A stretch of 64,000 bases of DNA from Aquisediminimonas sp031376385 (lineage in GTDB: Bacteria > Pseudomonadota > Alphaproteobacteria > Sphingomonadales > Sphingomonadaceae): positions 310,001 through 374,000 of the forward strand of contig JANMDQ010000023.1 in assembly GCA_031376385.1 (NCBI GenBank). The letters are read 5' to 3'. Under the pieces are notes generated by a model. The model saw only the letters and a program-made list of their open reading frames with translations, had not been told where the DNA came from and searched no databases. A program made the position numbers and the translations under genes. Below are positions 1-6,756 of this stretch, one piece after another; position 1 is the stretch's first letter, and every line of letters begins with the position of its first letter.

Positions 1-1623
1 ACCTTGCTTGATGAGCCTATGGTCGCTCAGATCGAAGCGCTTGGCCTGCAAGCCCTTCGCATTCGTTCGCCGCTGATCTGCGAAACCCGGATGGGCGTGT
101 GCGGCAAATGCTATGGTCGTGATTTGGCCCGGGGCACGCCAGTGAACATCGGCGAATCCGTTGGCGTTATCGCGGCGCAGTCGATTGGTGAGCCTGGCAC
201 GCAGTTGACGATGCGGACGTTCCACATTGGTGGTGCGGCTCAGCTGAACGAACAATCCGCACACGAATCCATTTGCGACGGCATTATGGAATATCGCGAT
301 TTGCGCACCATCAAGGATAAGCAAGGCCGCGTGGTCTCGCTTTCCCGTCAGGGTGAAATCGCCGTGATGGACAGTCAAGGCCGCGAACGCGCCATGCACC
401 GTTTGCCTTATGGCGCCTATCTGTTGGCACCTGACGGCGGTGCCGTGAAAAAGGGCCAGCGGATTGCCGAATGGGATCCGTTCACCATGCCCGTGATCAC
501 CGAACTCGGCGGTATCGTGAAATATCAGGATCTGGTCGACGGCCAGACCGTGTCTGAACAAACCGATGAAGCCACAGGCATTTCGCAGCTGATCGTGACG
601 GAATTCCGCCCCGGTCGGTCAAAGGTCGATCTGCGGCCGCGCCTGACCTTGCTTGACGGCGATAGCGGTGAAGCCGGGCGATACATGCTCGCGGTTGGCG
701 CGATGCTTTCGGTCGAAGACGGAGCCACGGTTCAGGGCGGTGACGTTCTGGCACGTGTATCACGCGAAGCGGCTAAGACGCGGGACATCACTGGGGGTCT
801 TCCCCGGGTTGCTGAACTGTTCGAAGCGCGTAAGCCAAAGGATTATGCGATCATCGCCAGCGTGTCTGGCCGCATCGTTTACGGCAAAGACTATAAGGCA
901 AAGCGCAAGATTGGCATCCTGCCCGAAGACGGCGGCGATCAGGTTGATTATCTGATCCCCAAGTCCAAGGTCATCGACGTTCAAGAAGGCGATTATGTGA
1001 AGCGCGGCGATGCCTTGGTCGCCGGTTCGCCTGATCCGCATGACATTCTTGAAGTGATGGGGATTGAGCCTTTGGCTGAATTCCTCGTCGCGGAAATTCA
1101 GGAAGTCTACCGTCTGCAAGGCGTGCGGATCAACGATAAGCATATCGAAACCATCGTGCGTCAAATGCTGCAAAAGGTTGAGATTATCGCTTCGGGTGAC
1201 ACAACGCTGCTGGTCGGCGAACAGGTGGACCGCGAAGAAATGATCGAGATTAATGACAAGGCGGCGCTGACCGGCGGCAAGCCTGCTGAAGGCAAGCCGA
1301 TCCTGTTGGGGATTACCAAGGCAAGCTTGCAAACGCGGTCATTCATCTCGGCGGCGTCCTTCCAAGAAACCACCCGCGTGCTCACGCAGGCGGCGGTTGA
1401 GGGCAAGAAGGATGCTTTGGTTGGTCTGAAGGAAAATGTGATCGTTGGTCGCTTGATCCCAGCAGGCACAGGCGCTGGCATGAACCGCCTGCGCGTCACA
1501 GCATCCAGCCGTGATGCCGCACTTCGTGTGCAGCAAAAGGCGTGGCAGGACAGCCTGAAGCCAGCAGCGGAACCATCAATCTTTGCAGAACCAAAGGCAG
1601 AGGCGGCAGTCGAGGAAGCCTGA
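1..1623 (+). CDS. rpoC: RNA polymerase beta' subunit, C-terminal part (5' end outside window)
   Basis: C-terminal 540 or so residues of the beta' subunit of RNA polymerase; the reading frame is open from base 1, so the gene begins upstream. Near residues 22-33 the second zinc-binding cluster is visible (CETRMGVCGKC, followed by YGRDLA). Near residues 60-80 lies the conserved trigger-loop segment SIGEPGTQLTMRTFHIGG. The C-terminal region contains the usual late motifs (RVAELFEARKPKD, KIEIIASGDT-like and GITKASLQTRSFISAASFQ). The stop is followed at once by a strong terminator, so rpoC ends its operon here. The usual next genes (rpsL, rpsG, fusA) are not downstream; unrelated PEP-CTERM genes follow. 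Identification is secure. Confidence 0.98.
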   Translation, partial: TLLDEPMVAQIEALGLQALRIRSPLICETRMGVCGKCYGRDLARGTPVNIGESVGVIAAQSIGEPGTQLTMRTFHIGGAAQLNEQSAHESICDGIMEYRDLRTIKDKQGRVVSLSRQGEIAVMDSQGRERAMHRLPYGAYLLAPDGGAVKKGQRIAEWDPFTMPVITELGGIVKYQDLVDGQTVSEQTDEATGISQLIVTEFRPGRSKVDLRPRLTLLDGDSGEAGRYMLAVGAMLSVEDGATVQGGDVLARVSREAAKTRDITGGLPRVAELFEARKPKDYAIIASVSGRIVYGKDYKAKRKIGILPEDGGDQVDYLIPKSKVIDVQEGDYVKRGDALVAGSPDPHDILEVMGIEPLAEFLVAEIQEVYRLQGVRINDKHIETIVRQMLQKVEIIASGDTTLLVGEQVDREEMIEINDKAALTGGKPAEGKPILLGITKASLQTRSFISAASFQETTRVLTQAAVEGKKDALVGLKENVIVGRLIPAGTGAGMNRLRVTASSRDAALRVQQKAWQDSLKPAAEPSIFAEPKAEAAVEEA

Positions 1624-1651
1624 TACGCCTTCACTCTGACTGATCAAAAGA

Positions 1652-1681
1652 CCCCGTCGGTTCGATCCGGCGGGGTTTTTT
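1652..1681 (+). terminator. Rho-independent terminator of rpoC
   Basis: Nine-base-pair stem CCCCGTCGG / CCGGCGGGG (one G-T pair) with a 7-base loop, directly followed by a run of six T. It starts about 30 bases after the rpoC stop codon. Confidence 0.93.
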
Positions 1682-1715
1682 GTGCCATAATCAGACGGCT
1701 GGCTCAGATTTGGTG

Positions 1716-1728
1716 TTGCACGGCACAA
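1716..1728 (+). promoter_or_regulatory. TTGCAC-N-GCACAA motif upstream of PEP-CTERM gene 1
   Basis: The sequence TTGCACGGCACAA lies about 100 bases before the start codon of the first PEP-CTERM gene. The same 13-base pattern occurs upstream of the second PEP-CTERM gene and twice upstream of the phasin gene. The phasin copies contain the near-palindrome TGCA-C-TGCA. Known background: PhaR-type repressors bind TGC-rich sites near phasin genes in other Alphaproteobacteria. That PhaR binds here is inference. Confidence 0.45.
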
Positions 1729-1817
1729 AAACTGGGTTATCGAAAGATTAACGATCCGGCGAGTGCTTTGTTGAGAGATCGTGTCGCAGTGGGCGCTGCC
1801 ATTTTGATCGAACAGGG
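1716..1817 (+). repeat. Upstream region duplicated before PEP-CTERM genes 1 and 2 (copy 1)
   Basis: About 100 bases before the first PEP-CTERM gene, from the TTGCAC motif to the ribosome-binding AACAGGG, can be aligned almost end to end with 2645-2744 before the second gene. Shared blocks include CACAAAAACTG, TTAACGATCCGG, AGAGATCG and GTCGCAGTGGGC. Promoter and leader were therefore duplicated together with the gene. No -35/-10 pair is assigned. Confidence 0.85.
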
Positions 1818-1825
1818 ATTCTTTT

Positions 1826-2494
1826 ATGAACAAATTTTCACTTTTGCTTGCGACAGCAGCTGTATTTGCTTCCTCTTCCAGCAGCGTCGCGAACGCGGCG
1901 AATGTCTTTGTCGGTTTTGATATCGCGCAAGCTGGATATACGCCGACGCCGGGCACCATTCAGAATGTGACCAATCAGTTTGGGTCGTTAGGGATTATTT
2001 TCCGTGATCAGAAAACTGTTGGTCAGGGCGCTACGCTGGGTCGGTGCGGACCGGGCAATGGCGCAGTCGCGTTCTTCGGTTTTGGCAGCAATGCCGGCGG
2101 CACCTGCGGCGACTTTAGACCGAACATTGACATCGATTTTGTAAACCCGTCGAATAATGCGCTTGACGGCTACACGACCGCATTTTCAATTCTTAATTTC
2201 GACGGAGTGATCAAAGCGACGGCGTATGACGGGCTGGGAGCCATTTTGGGAACGACTCAGAATTTCAGCGGCGTCTTGTCATTGTCTGGCATCGGCAACA
2301 TTTCCCGTGTCAACCTGCAGTCAGTTGACCAGGACCCGACCACGTTGGACGACCTTAATTTTGAAGCTGTGATTGGGGTGGCAGGTGCCGTCCCAGAACC
2401 AGCCACATGGCTGATGATGATCTTTGGCTTTGGCCTTGTCGGCGGCGCGATGCGTTATCGCCAGCGGCAACCTGCGAAGGTCACGTTTGGCTGA
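1826..2494 (+). CDS. PEP-CTERM sorting domain protein 1
   Basis: Secreted 222-residue protein of unknown function that is a probable exosortase substrate. Residues 1-24 form a signal peptide ending ANA. The mature part (FVGFDIAQAGY onwards) resembles other secreted PEP-CTERM proteins but no enzyme motif is visible. The tail from residue 189 is tripartite: PEPATW, a hydrophobic helix (LMMIFGFGLVGGAM) and a basic end (RYRQRQ). This is the sphingomonad PEPxxW form. In this family the exosortase cuts at the PEP motif after export; the likely enzyme is the XrtV-type exosortase at 42061-42927 (inference). It is the first of three tandem paralogues, with its own leader and terminator. An AGGG ribosome site lies 8 bases before the ATG. 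Confidence 0.93.
   Translation: MNKFSLLLATAAVFASSSSSVANAANVFVGFDIAQAGYTPTPGTIQNVTNQFGSLGIIFRDQKTVGQGATLGRCGPGNGAVAFFGFGSNAGGTCGDFRPNIDIDFVNPSNNALDGYTTAFSILNFDGVIKATAYDGLGAILGTTQNFSGVLSLSGIGNISRVNLQSVDQDPTTLDDLNFEAVIGVAGAVPEPATWLMMIFGFGLVGGAMRYRQRQPAKVTFG
2390..2494 (+). repeat. Near-identical PEP-CTERM coding tail, copy 1 of 3
   Basis: The 105 bases that encode the sorting tail are nearly identical in the three tandem genes (other copies 3380-3484 and 4094-4198), while the mature domains are unrelated or strongly diverged. The similarity includes third codon positions, so recent duplication or gene conversion of the tail is likely. Confidence 0.9.
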
Positions 2495-2520
2495 TCCGGC
2501 ATAGGTGAGAGTTTAAAAAA

Positions 2521-2554
2521 TGGCCGCTGAGGATCATCCTCGGCGGCCATTTTT
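2521..2554 (+). terminator. Terminator of PEP-CTERM gene 1
   Basis: Long stem TGGCCGCTGAGGAT / ATCCTCGGCGGCCA around a single-base apex (probably a slightly larger loop in practice), followed by TTTTT. It is almost identical to the terminator of the third PEP-CTERM gene at 4225-4257. Confidence 0.93.
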
Positions 2555-2644
2555 GTGCGCTGAATTCAGCACGCCACGTGCCTTTGCCGCGCCGCCTGCT
2601 CCAAGCTTCTGTCCCAAAAAGACACTGTCGTCATCAAAATTGAT

Positions 2645-2744
2645 TTGCACCGCACAAAAACTGAGTTATCAAAACCTTAACGATCCGGGGAGTGCATGTT
2701 CAGAGATCGAGTCGCAGTGGGCTCTGCTTTTTGATTCAACAGGG
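2645..2744 (+). repeat. Duplicated upstream region (copy 2), with TTGCACCGCACAA at its left end
   Basis: Second copy of the leader seen at 1716-1817. It begins with TTGCACCGCACAA (2645-2657), the motif shared with the phasin promoter region, and ends at the AACAGGGG ribosome site of the second PEP-CTERM gene. Confidence 0.85.
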
Positions 2745-2755
2745 GATATGACACT

Positions 2756-3484
2756 ATGAAAAGGACAGTTTTCGCGGCCGCAATGCTCGCCGCTTTGCTC
2801 TTGAGTTCCGGTGCAAATGCCGCATATGTGGCGTCGCTGACCTTTGTCCAACCAACAGGCACCGTGGGGCCAAATGATGTTATCCCGGTCAAAGTCAGAT
2901 TGAACCTGGACGAAACGTCCGATCCGCTTTCGACTGATGCAAATGGACAGATCACCTCGCCATTCCAATTCCTATTGGATGCGCAGGGGATATTGGCAAG
3001 CCAAGTAACAAATAGCTATGTAAACACCTATTTTCTGTGTAGCGGAACGTTCACAAACGTCTGTAGTCCGGGGGCCTATAGCTTCGACTTTGCTTTTAAT
3101 GCTCCCTTGGCTTCTGAGCCAACATCTTTGGTCTTTCCATCCAATTTGAACATTTTGCCTGGCACTTCCTTTGAATATGATTTTGGGACGTTTACACCCA
3201 ATGGGGGACCCGCTGCACCGGGAACTTATAAATTCTTTGGAAGCGGTGCCACACTTAACTTTAATTATACGACAACGTCACCGAGTGGAGAGCCGATCAA
3301 TAACCTCTATTCCTATACATTGGCGCAGACATGTCCTGATGGCGAACCTTGCAGCTTCTCGCGAACTGTAACCGGTGCCGTCCCTGAACCCGCCACATGG
3401 CTGATGATGATCTTTGGCTTTGGTCTTGTCGGCGGCGCGATGCGTTACCGCCAGAGGCAACCTGCGAAAGTGAGTTTTGGATAA
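2756..3484 (+). CDS. PEP-CTERM sorting domain protein 2
   Basis: Secreted 242-residue protein, probable exosortase substrate. The signal peptide covers about residues 1-22 (ends ANA). The mature domain begins AYVASLTFVQPTG and looks like a beta-rich extracellular domain; a Cys pair occurs in LCSGTFTNVCSPG. No catalytic motif is recognised. The tail begins at residue 209: PEPATW, hydrophobic segment, RYRQRQ. The tail is the same as in the genes on either side, whereas the mature part is not clearly alignable with them. The leader is a duplicate of that of gene 1, so both are likely controlled alike. No strong terminator follows, only a weak hairpin at 3491-3511. Confidence 0.92.
   Translation: MKRTVFAAAMLAALLLSSGANAAYVASLTFVQPTGTVGPNDVIPVKVRLNLDETSDPLSTDANGQITSPFQFLLDAQGILASQVTNSYVNTYFLCSGTFTNVCSPGAYSFDFAFNAPLASEPTSLVFPSNLNILPGTSFEYDFGTFTPNGGPAAPGTYKFFGSGATLNFNYTTTSPSGEPINNLYSYTLAQTCPDGEPCSFSRTVTGAVPEPATWLMMIFGFGLVGGAMRYRQRQPAKVSFG
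3380..3484 (+). repeat. PEP-CTERM coding tail, copy 2 of 3
   Basis: Nearly the same nucleotide sequence as 2390-2494 and 4094-4198; the last five codons differ most (VSFG instead of VTFG). Confidence 0.9.
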
Positions 3485-3490
3485 TTTTTC

Positions 3491-3511
3491 AGGCCCCGAT
3501 GGTCGGGCCCT
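3491..3511 (+). terminator. Weak hairpin between PEP-CTERM genes 2 and 3
   Basis: GGCCCCGA-TGG-TCGGGCC can form a stem with one bulged base, but no T run follows directly. It may slow or partly stop transcription; read-through into gene 3 is plausible because the gap to gene 3 is only 60 bases and carries no TTGCAC motif. Confidence 0.4.
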
Positions 3512-3544
3512 AATTGATGATTTTTGAAGATGGAAATTTGTGAA

Positions 3545-4198
3545 ATGAACACTTGGATTAAAACAGCATTCATGGCCGCTGCGCTTACCGTGGCGGCGTC
3601 AGGCGCGCAGGCTTCGACCATTGTGAACGGCAATTTTGAAACGCCGGGCGTCGGTATCCCAGGATGGACAGTATCGCCGGGCACTGAAATTTTTGTCGTT
3701 CCCGGCAGCGCTTATATCCCGTGCTGCGGTGCGTCGGGGACGCCTGCTGAACTTGCGAATAATTTCGTGACCTTTGGGCCCGGCAATATCGCAAACACCA
3801 GCACGCTCTCCCAGATTTTTTCAACCATTGCCGGTCAACTTTACACAGTGAAGTTCGACTTTGGTGTCATGGGTAATGGTCCGCAGACTTTGTTTGCGGA
3901 GATTTTGAACGCGGGTGGGCCGACAATCACGGCGGGTAACTGGACACGAACAGCCAATAATAATCTCACCACCACCTTCGGAACATCATCACTGTCGTTC
4001 ATCGCGGGCAGCGCGTCAACGGAACTGAAGTTCAAGGTTGATCCCGTGACAAACAGTGTCGACGGCATTCTTGACAATGTTAGCATTGCCGCCGTCCCTG
4101 AGCCAGCCACATGGCTGATGATGATTGTTGGCTTCGGCCTGGTCGGCGGCGCGATGCGTTATCGCCAGCGGCAACCTGCGAAAGTCACGTTCGGCTAA
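3545..4198 (+). CDS. PEP-CTERM sorting domain protein 3
   Basis: Secreted 217-residue protein. Starts at 3524 (TTG) and 3530 (ATG) are also in frame, but ATG 3545 is preferred because it gives a clean signal peptide (MNTWIKTAFMAAALTVAASG, ends AQA) with GGAA nine bases upstream. The mature domain begins STIVNGNFETPG...GW, the pattern of secreted carbohydrate-binding-like (DUF642-like) jelly-roll domains, and ends DGILDNVSI, also typical of that group. The sorting tail starts at residue 184 (PEP at 185-187). A role in the cell surface or polymer matrix is inference from the family. The gene probably shares a transcript with PEP-CTERM gene 2. Confidence 0.9.
   Translation: MNTWIKTAFMAAALTVAASGAQASTIVNGNFETPGVGIPGWTVSPGTEIFVVPGSAYIPCCGASGTPAELANNFVTFGPGNIANTSTLSQIFSTIAGQLYTVKFDFGVMGNGPQTLFAEILNAGGPTITAGNWTRTANNNLTTTFGTSSLSFIAGSASTELKFKVDPVTNSVDGILDNVSIAAVPEPATWLMMIVGFGLVGGAMRYRQRQPAKVTFG
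4094..4198 (+). repeat. PEP-CTERM coding tail, copy 3 of 3
   Basis: Nearly the same nucleotide sequence as 2390-2494. Here the similarity to gene 1 continues past the stop codon into the terminator, which suggests one duplication unit of tail plus terminator. Confidence 0.9.
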
Positions 4199-4224
4199 TC
4201 AGCGATAGTTGAGAGCTTTAAAAG

Positions 4225-4257
4225 GGCCGCTGGGGATCATCCTCGGCGGCCTTTTTT
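4225..4257 (+). terminator. Terminator of PEP-CTERM gene 3
   Basis: Stem GGCCGCTGGGGAT / ATCCTCGGCGGCC (allowing a G-T pair) followed by TTTTTT. It is a near copy of the terminator at 2521-2554. Confidence 0.93.
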
Positions 4258-4321
4258 ATGAACGGCAGCCAACACGGGGTTCAGCCTCTTTTCAGCCGCG
4301 AACGTGCAGTTTCCCCTTAAC

Positions 4322-4343
4322 CCGGCAACCTATGCCGGTTTTT
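4322..4343 (+). terminator. Hairpin plus T5 directly before a ribosome-binding site
   Basis: Perfect 6-bp stem CCGGCA / TGCCGG, 5-base loop, then TTTTT. Only three bases separate the T run from the GGAG ribosome site (4347-4350) of the next gene. A real terminator lies 70 bases upstream already, so this one may sit in the leader of the downstream gene and act as an attenuator, or be a second backup terminator. Confidence 0.6.
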
Positions 4344-4357
4344 GATGGAGACCAGTG

Positions 4358-4903
4358 ATGAAGATTTTGAACAAAGCCGCTTTGGTCGCCGCGAGTGCCG
4401 CGACGATGATTGCAGCGACACCAGCAGATGCCAGAGATCGCTATGGCAACCGCGACGGCATTGACGCGGGCGACGTGATTGCAGGTGCGCTGATCATCGG
4501 CGGAATTGCCGCCATCGCTTCAGCCGGTTCGCGGGATCGCTATGGCTATGGCCGCAACTATGATCGCGGCTATCGCTCGGGCTATGGCGGCGGTGATTAT
4601 GGCTATTACAACAACGGTTATGGCAGCCGATCCGCTGTCGACCAGTGCGTACGTGCCGCGCGCCAAGATGCAGGCCGATACGGTTGGGCTCGTGTGACCG
4701 ATGTAAGTTCAATTGAGCGCATCCGCGGCGGCTATGTGGTGCGAGGCCGCTTGGTCGTTGAAACCCGGGGTCGCGGCTATGACCGTGGCTATTATTATGA
4801 TCGCTACAATGATGGCTATGACAAAGGCCGTTTTTCCTGCGTCACCCGTTACGGCAGCGTAGAAGATGTGCGTCTCGCGGGTCTGCGGAGCGGATATCGG
4901 TAG
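4358..4903 (+). CDS. Secreted Gly/Tyr/Arg-rich protein of unknown function
   Basis: 181-residue protein; ATG 4358 is preferred to GTG 4355 because GGAG lies 7 bases before it. A signal peptide ends near residue 24 (ATPADA). A short hydrophobic, Gly-rich segment follows (VIAGALIIGGIAAIASAG), then a low-complexity stretch with many Gly, Tyr, Arg and Asp. After that comes a more ordered part (DQCVRAARQD... VTDVSSIERIRGGYVVRGRL) with two Cys (DQCV and FSCV) that could pair. The pattern is common among small exported sphingomonad proteins but I cannot name a family with a known function. It is flanked by a leader hairpin upstream and a REP-like palindrome downstream. Confidence 0.8.
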   Translation: MKILNKAALVAASAATMIAATPADARDRYGNRDGIDAGDVIAGALIIGGIAAIASAGSRDRYGYGRNYDRGYRSGYGGGDYGYYNNGYGSRSAVDQCVRAARQDAGRYGWARVTDVSSIERIRGGYVVRGRLVVETRGRGYDRGYYYDRYNDGYDKGRFSCVTRYGSVEDVRLAGLRSGYR

Positions 4904-4910
4904 AATATAA

Positions 4911-5038
4911 CGCTCACCCTGAGCTTGACGAAGGGTGGGGTGAAAGTGAAACTCACCACCCCATCCTGCATCAGCCCCCCTCGACTGCCCGCCTGCGGCA
5001 GGCGCTCTGGACAGGCTTCGTCAAGATCAGGGTGAGCG
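4911..5038. repeat. REP-like palindromic element 1
   Basis: Arms 4911-4933 and 5016-5038 are complementary at 22 of 23 positions and carry the core CTGAGCTTGACGAAG. Inside are further short palindromes (GGTGGGGTGA / TCACCACCCC and GCCTGCGGCAGGC). The right half (GGCGCTCTGGACAGGCTTCG) also occurs in elements 16587-16725 and 20947-21065. It lies between convergent genes. No transposase is nearby. Confidence 0.88.
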
Positions 5039-5067
5039 GATGATTGAAGGGTAACCCAAACGAAGAA

Positions 5068-5097
5068 GGCCGCCCTCCCAGATTTGGGAGGGCGGCC
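5068..5097 (-). terminator. Hairpin terminator between convergent genes (phasin side)
   Basis: Perfect 13-bp stem GGCCGCCCTCCCA / TGGGAGGGCGGCC with a 4-base loop. Read on the minus strand it follows the phasin stop by about 40 bases and continues into TTCTTCG, a modest T tract. Confidence 0.75.
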
Positions 5098-5135
5098 TAT
5101 TCTGTATCAATCCGCGCCTAAAATAGGCAGCGCAA

Positions 5136-5774
5136 TTAGGCAGCCATGCGGCTTTTCACCTGATCGACGATCACGGCGTAACGGTTCTGGATTGGTGAAA
5201 CGACTTCACCGGCCAGCTTCAGCGTGAATTCGGTGTTCTTTGACATTTCGGCAACGGCCATGTCGAACTGCTTGCGCGCGAATTCGGTCTGCATTTGGAA
5301 GAAATCGGCTGGCGCGCGAACGGCGACAACGGCCTTGGCGTGGGCGGAAGTGGTTTCCCAGTTCTTCTTGCCAATTTCAACTGCATTCTGAGCGGCGGTT
5401 TGCGCGCCCTTGGCTGCGATCTTGCCCGATGCGACAATCGCTTCGACGTTTGCCTTGTTAAATTCCATGACATCCTTGGTCATTTCGCCGCCTTTGCTCA
5501 TCAGGTCCTTGGCGCGAACGCTTACGTCCTTAAATGCTGCTGTTGCTTTTTCGCCAGCTTCTGCAGCAACTTTTTTCACGGTGTCAGTCATGTCAGTCAT
5601 TCCTTCTGGTAGTTTGGCGATTGGTTTGGAAAAAATCGTCTTCGCTTCTGTCTTTTGAGCAGCAGCACGAACGGTCTTCAGTTTTGGCGCGGCCTTAGGG
5701 GCTGCTTTCGCCTTGGGAGCAACCACTGCCTTTGCGACAGCAGCAACGGATTTCTTTGCACGAGTCTGAGCCAT
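5136..5774 (-). CDS. Phasin family protein
   Basis: 212-residue protein that by family coats polyhydroxyalkanoate granules and controls their size. The start at 5774 (MAQTRAKKS) is chosen because GGAGG lies just upstream; the frame stays open further upstream without a better site. The N-terminus is a Lys/Ala-rich linker (about 60 residues, AKKSVAAVAKAV...). The rest is a helical phasin domain with MTDMTDTVKKVAAEAG, KGGEMTKDVMEFNKANVEAI and NWETTSAHAKAV, ending near EVVSPIQNRYAVIVDQVKS. Two copies of TTGCACTGCACAA upstream suggest PhaR-like control. No PHA synthase is in the window. Confidence 0.92.
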   Translation of the reverse strand: MAQTRAKKSVAAVAKAVVAPKAKAAPKAAPKLKTVRAAAQKTEAKTIFSKPIAKLPEGMTDMTDTVKKVAAEAGEKATAAFKDVSVRAKDLMSKGGEMTKDVMEFNKANVEAIVASGKIAAKGAQTAAQNAVEIGKKNWETTSAHAKAVVAVRAPADFFQMQTEFARKQFDMAVAEMSKNTEFTLKLAGEVVSPIQNRYAVIVDQVKSRMAA

Positions 5775-5796
5775 GGTGGCCTCCTTCATCTTGATG

Positions 5797-5857
5797 TTGC
5801 ACTGCACAATAATGATGGGATTCGAGTTTGGCAAGAGAAAAATGTTGCACTGCACAA
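5797..5857 (-). promoter_or_regulatory. Two TTGCACTGCACAA sites upstream of the phasin gene
   Basis: Exact 13-base copies at 5797-5809 and 5845-5857, 48 bases apart (start to start), 23 and 71 bases before the phasin start codon. Each contains TGCA-C-TGCA. Known: PhaR repressors of Paracoccus and Rhodobacter bind TGC-rich sites in front of phaP. Position and pairing fit an operator here; the assignment to PhaR is inference. Confidence 0.6.
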
Positions 5858-5878
5858 AAATTGACTTGGGTGGTCGAT

Positions 5879-6754
5879 CTACTCTGACACCAACGTGTAA
5901 AAAAGCACGGATTTGGGTGGTTGGATAATCCTTGGCTGCCCGCCAAACCAGCGGTCCCGCATGGCATCGCCCTTCATCACGTCGGCGATCCGCCAGCCGG
6001 TCCCTTCTATCGCCTCGGCAAAGGCGGGGCTGTTAAACAGGCCAATCATAGGTTCTCCACTCGCCGCCGTGAACGCCCGAGCGGAGGAGAAGAGCAATTG
6101 TTCGTCCGCGCTGATTTCCTCTGTGCGGGGATAGGCATCGAACAGGATGATGCTACCCGGTGCCAAGATAGTACGGAGCAGTTTCAGCGTGGCGACAGTA
6201 ACGCTCTGATCAAGGTACATGACCACGCCCAACCATGAAATAAGTGCTGGGCGCTTCGGGTCAAAGCCTGCCGTGATGAGAGCGTTCGCAAGATTGTCCT
6301 GTGCGAAATCGACAGGGACGAAGGTGATCGCGTGATCGACATTGGCGTGCCGGTTCAGGATCGCCTGCTTCTCAGCCTGTGTGGCGGGGTGATCAACCTC
6401 AAAGAATTGCGCGCCACTGTTCGCGTGGGTCAGCGCGGTGGTGTCAAATCCCGCGCCGAGGATGATGACTTGATCCAGCCCCTTAGCCAGCATCGGCACC
6501 AGCGCCTCCTCAACATAGCGGGACCGCGCCAAAACTTCGCCTTCAAGCGCGCGGATGGGCCCAAGCGCCCGACCAAATAACCAATCGCTCATTGGGGTCG
6601 GTATGGCCATGGCCAAGCTAGAGCCATCGAGAAATAGCCGCGCGAACCGATCATCAAAGACGCGAGGGTGCTTGCCACCCATGGCATGGCGTGCACGCAT
6701 CGCGGCCGTCATGCGCGCGGTACGACTGGCTTTGCCTTTCGCCAGACGCGCCAC
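5879..6754 (-). CDS. SAM-dependent methyltransferase, TIGR00027/leucine carboxyl methyltransferase-like family
   Basis: 291-residue protein. N-terminal SRTARMTAAMRARH and HPRVFDDRFARLF are typical of the putative methyltransferase family TIGR00027. The SAM-binding loop is VIILGAGFDTTALTH, followed by the acidic FEVDHPATQAEK. Family members are distant relatives of protein phosphatase 2A leucine carboxyl methyltransferase; most substrates are unknown. The GTG start at 6754 lies two bases after the stop of the acyl-CoA dehydrogenase gene, so the two are probably cotranscribed and coupled. A later ATG (MTAAMRARH) is an alternative start. Confidence 0.88.
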   Translation of the reverse strand: MARLAKGKASRTARMTAAMRARHAMGGKHPRVFDDRFARLFLDGSSLAMAIPTPMSDWLFGRALGPIRALEGEVLARSRYVEEALVPMLAKGLDQVIILGAGFDTTALTHANSGAQFFEVDHPATQAEKQAILNRHANVDHAITFVPVDFAQDNLANALITAGFDPKRPALISWLGVVMYLDQSVTVATLKLLRTILAPGSIILFDAYPRTEEISADEQLLFSSARAFTAASGEPMIGLFNSPAFAEAIEGTGWRIADVMKGDAMRDRWFGGQPRIIQPPKSVLFYTLVSE

Positions 6755-6756
6755 AA

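Noticed and set aside
2520..2759. Open plus-strand frame of 79 codons between PEP-CTERM genes 1 and 2
   Set aside because: It starts inside the terminator of gene 1 and runs through the duplicated leader of gene 2; no ribosome site and no protein-like composition.
4911..5038. Possible CRISPR-like repeat
   Set aside because: Only one inverted pair, no regularly spaced direct repeats and no cas genes; a REP-like palindrome explains it.
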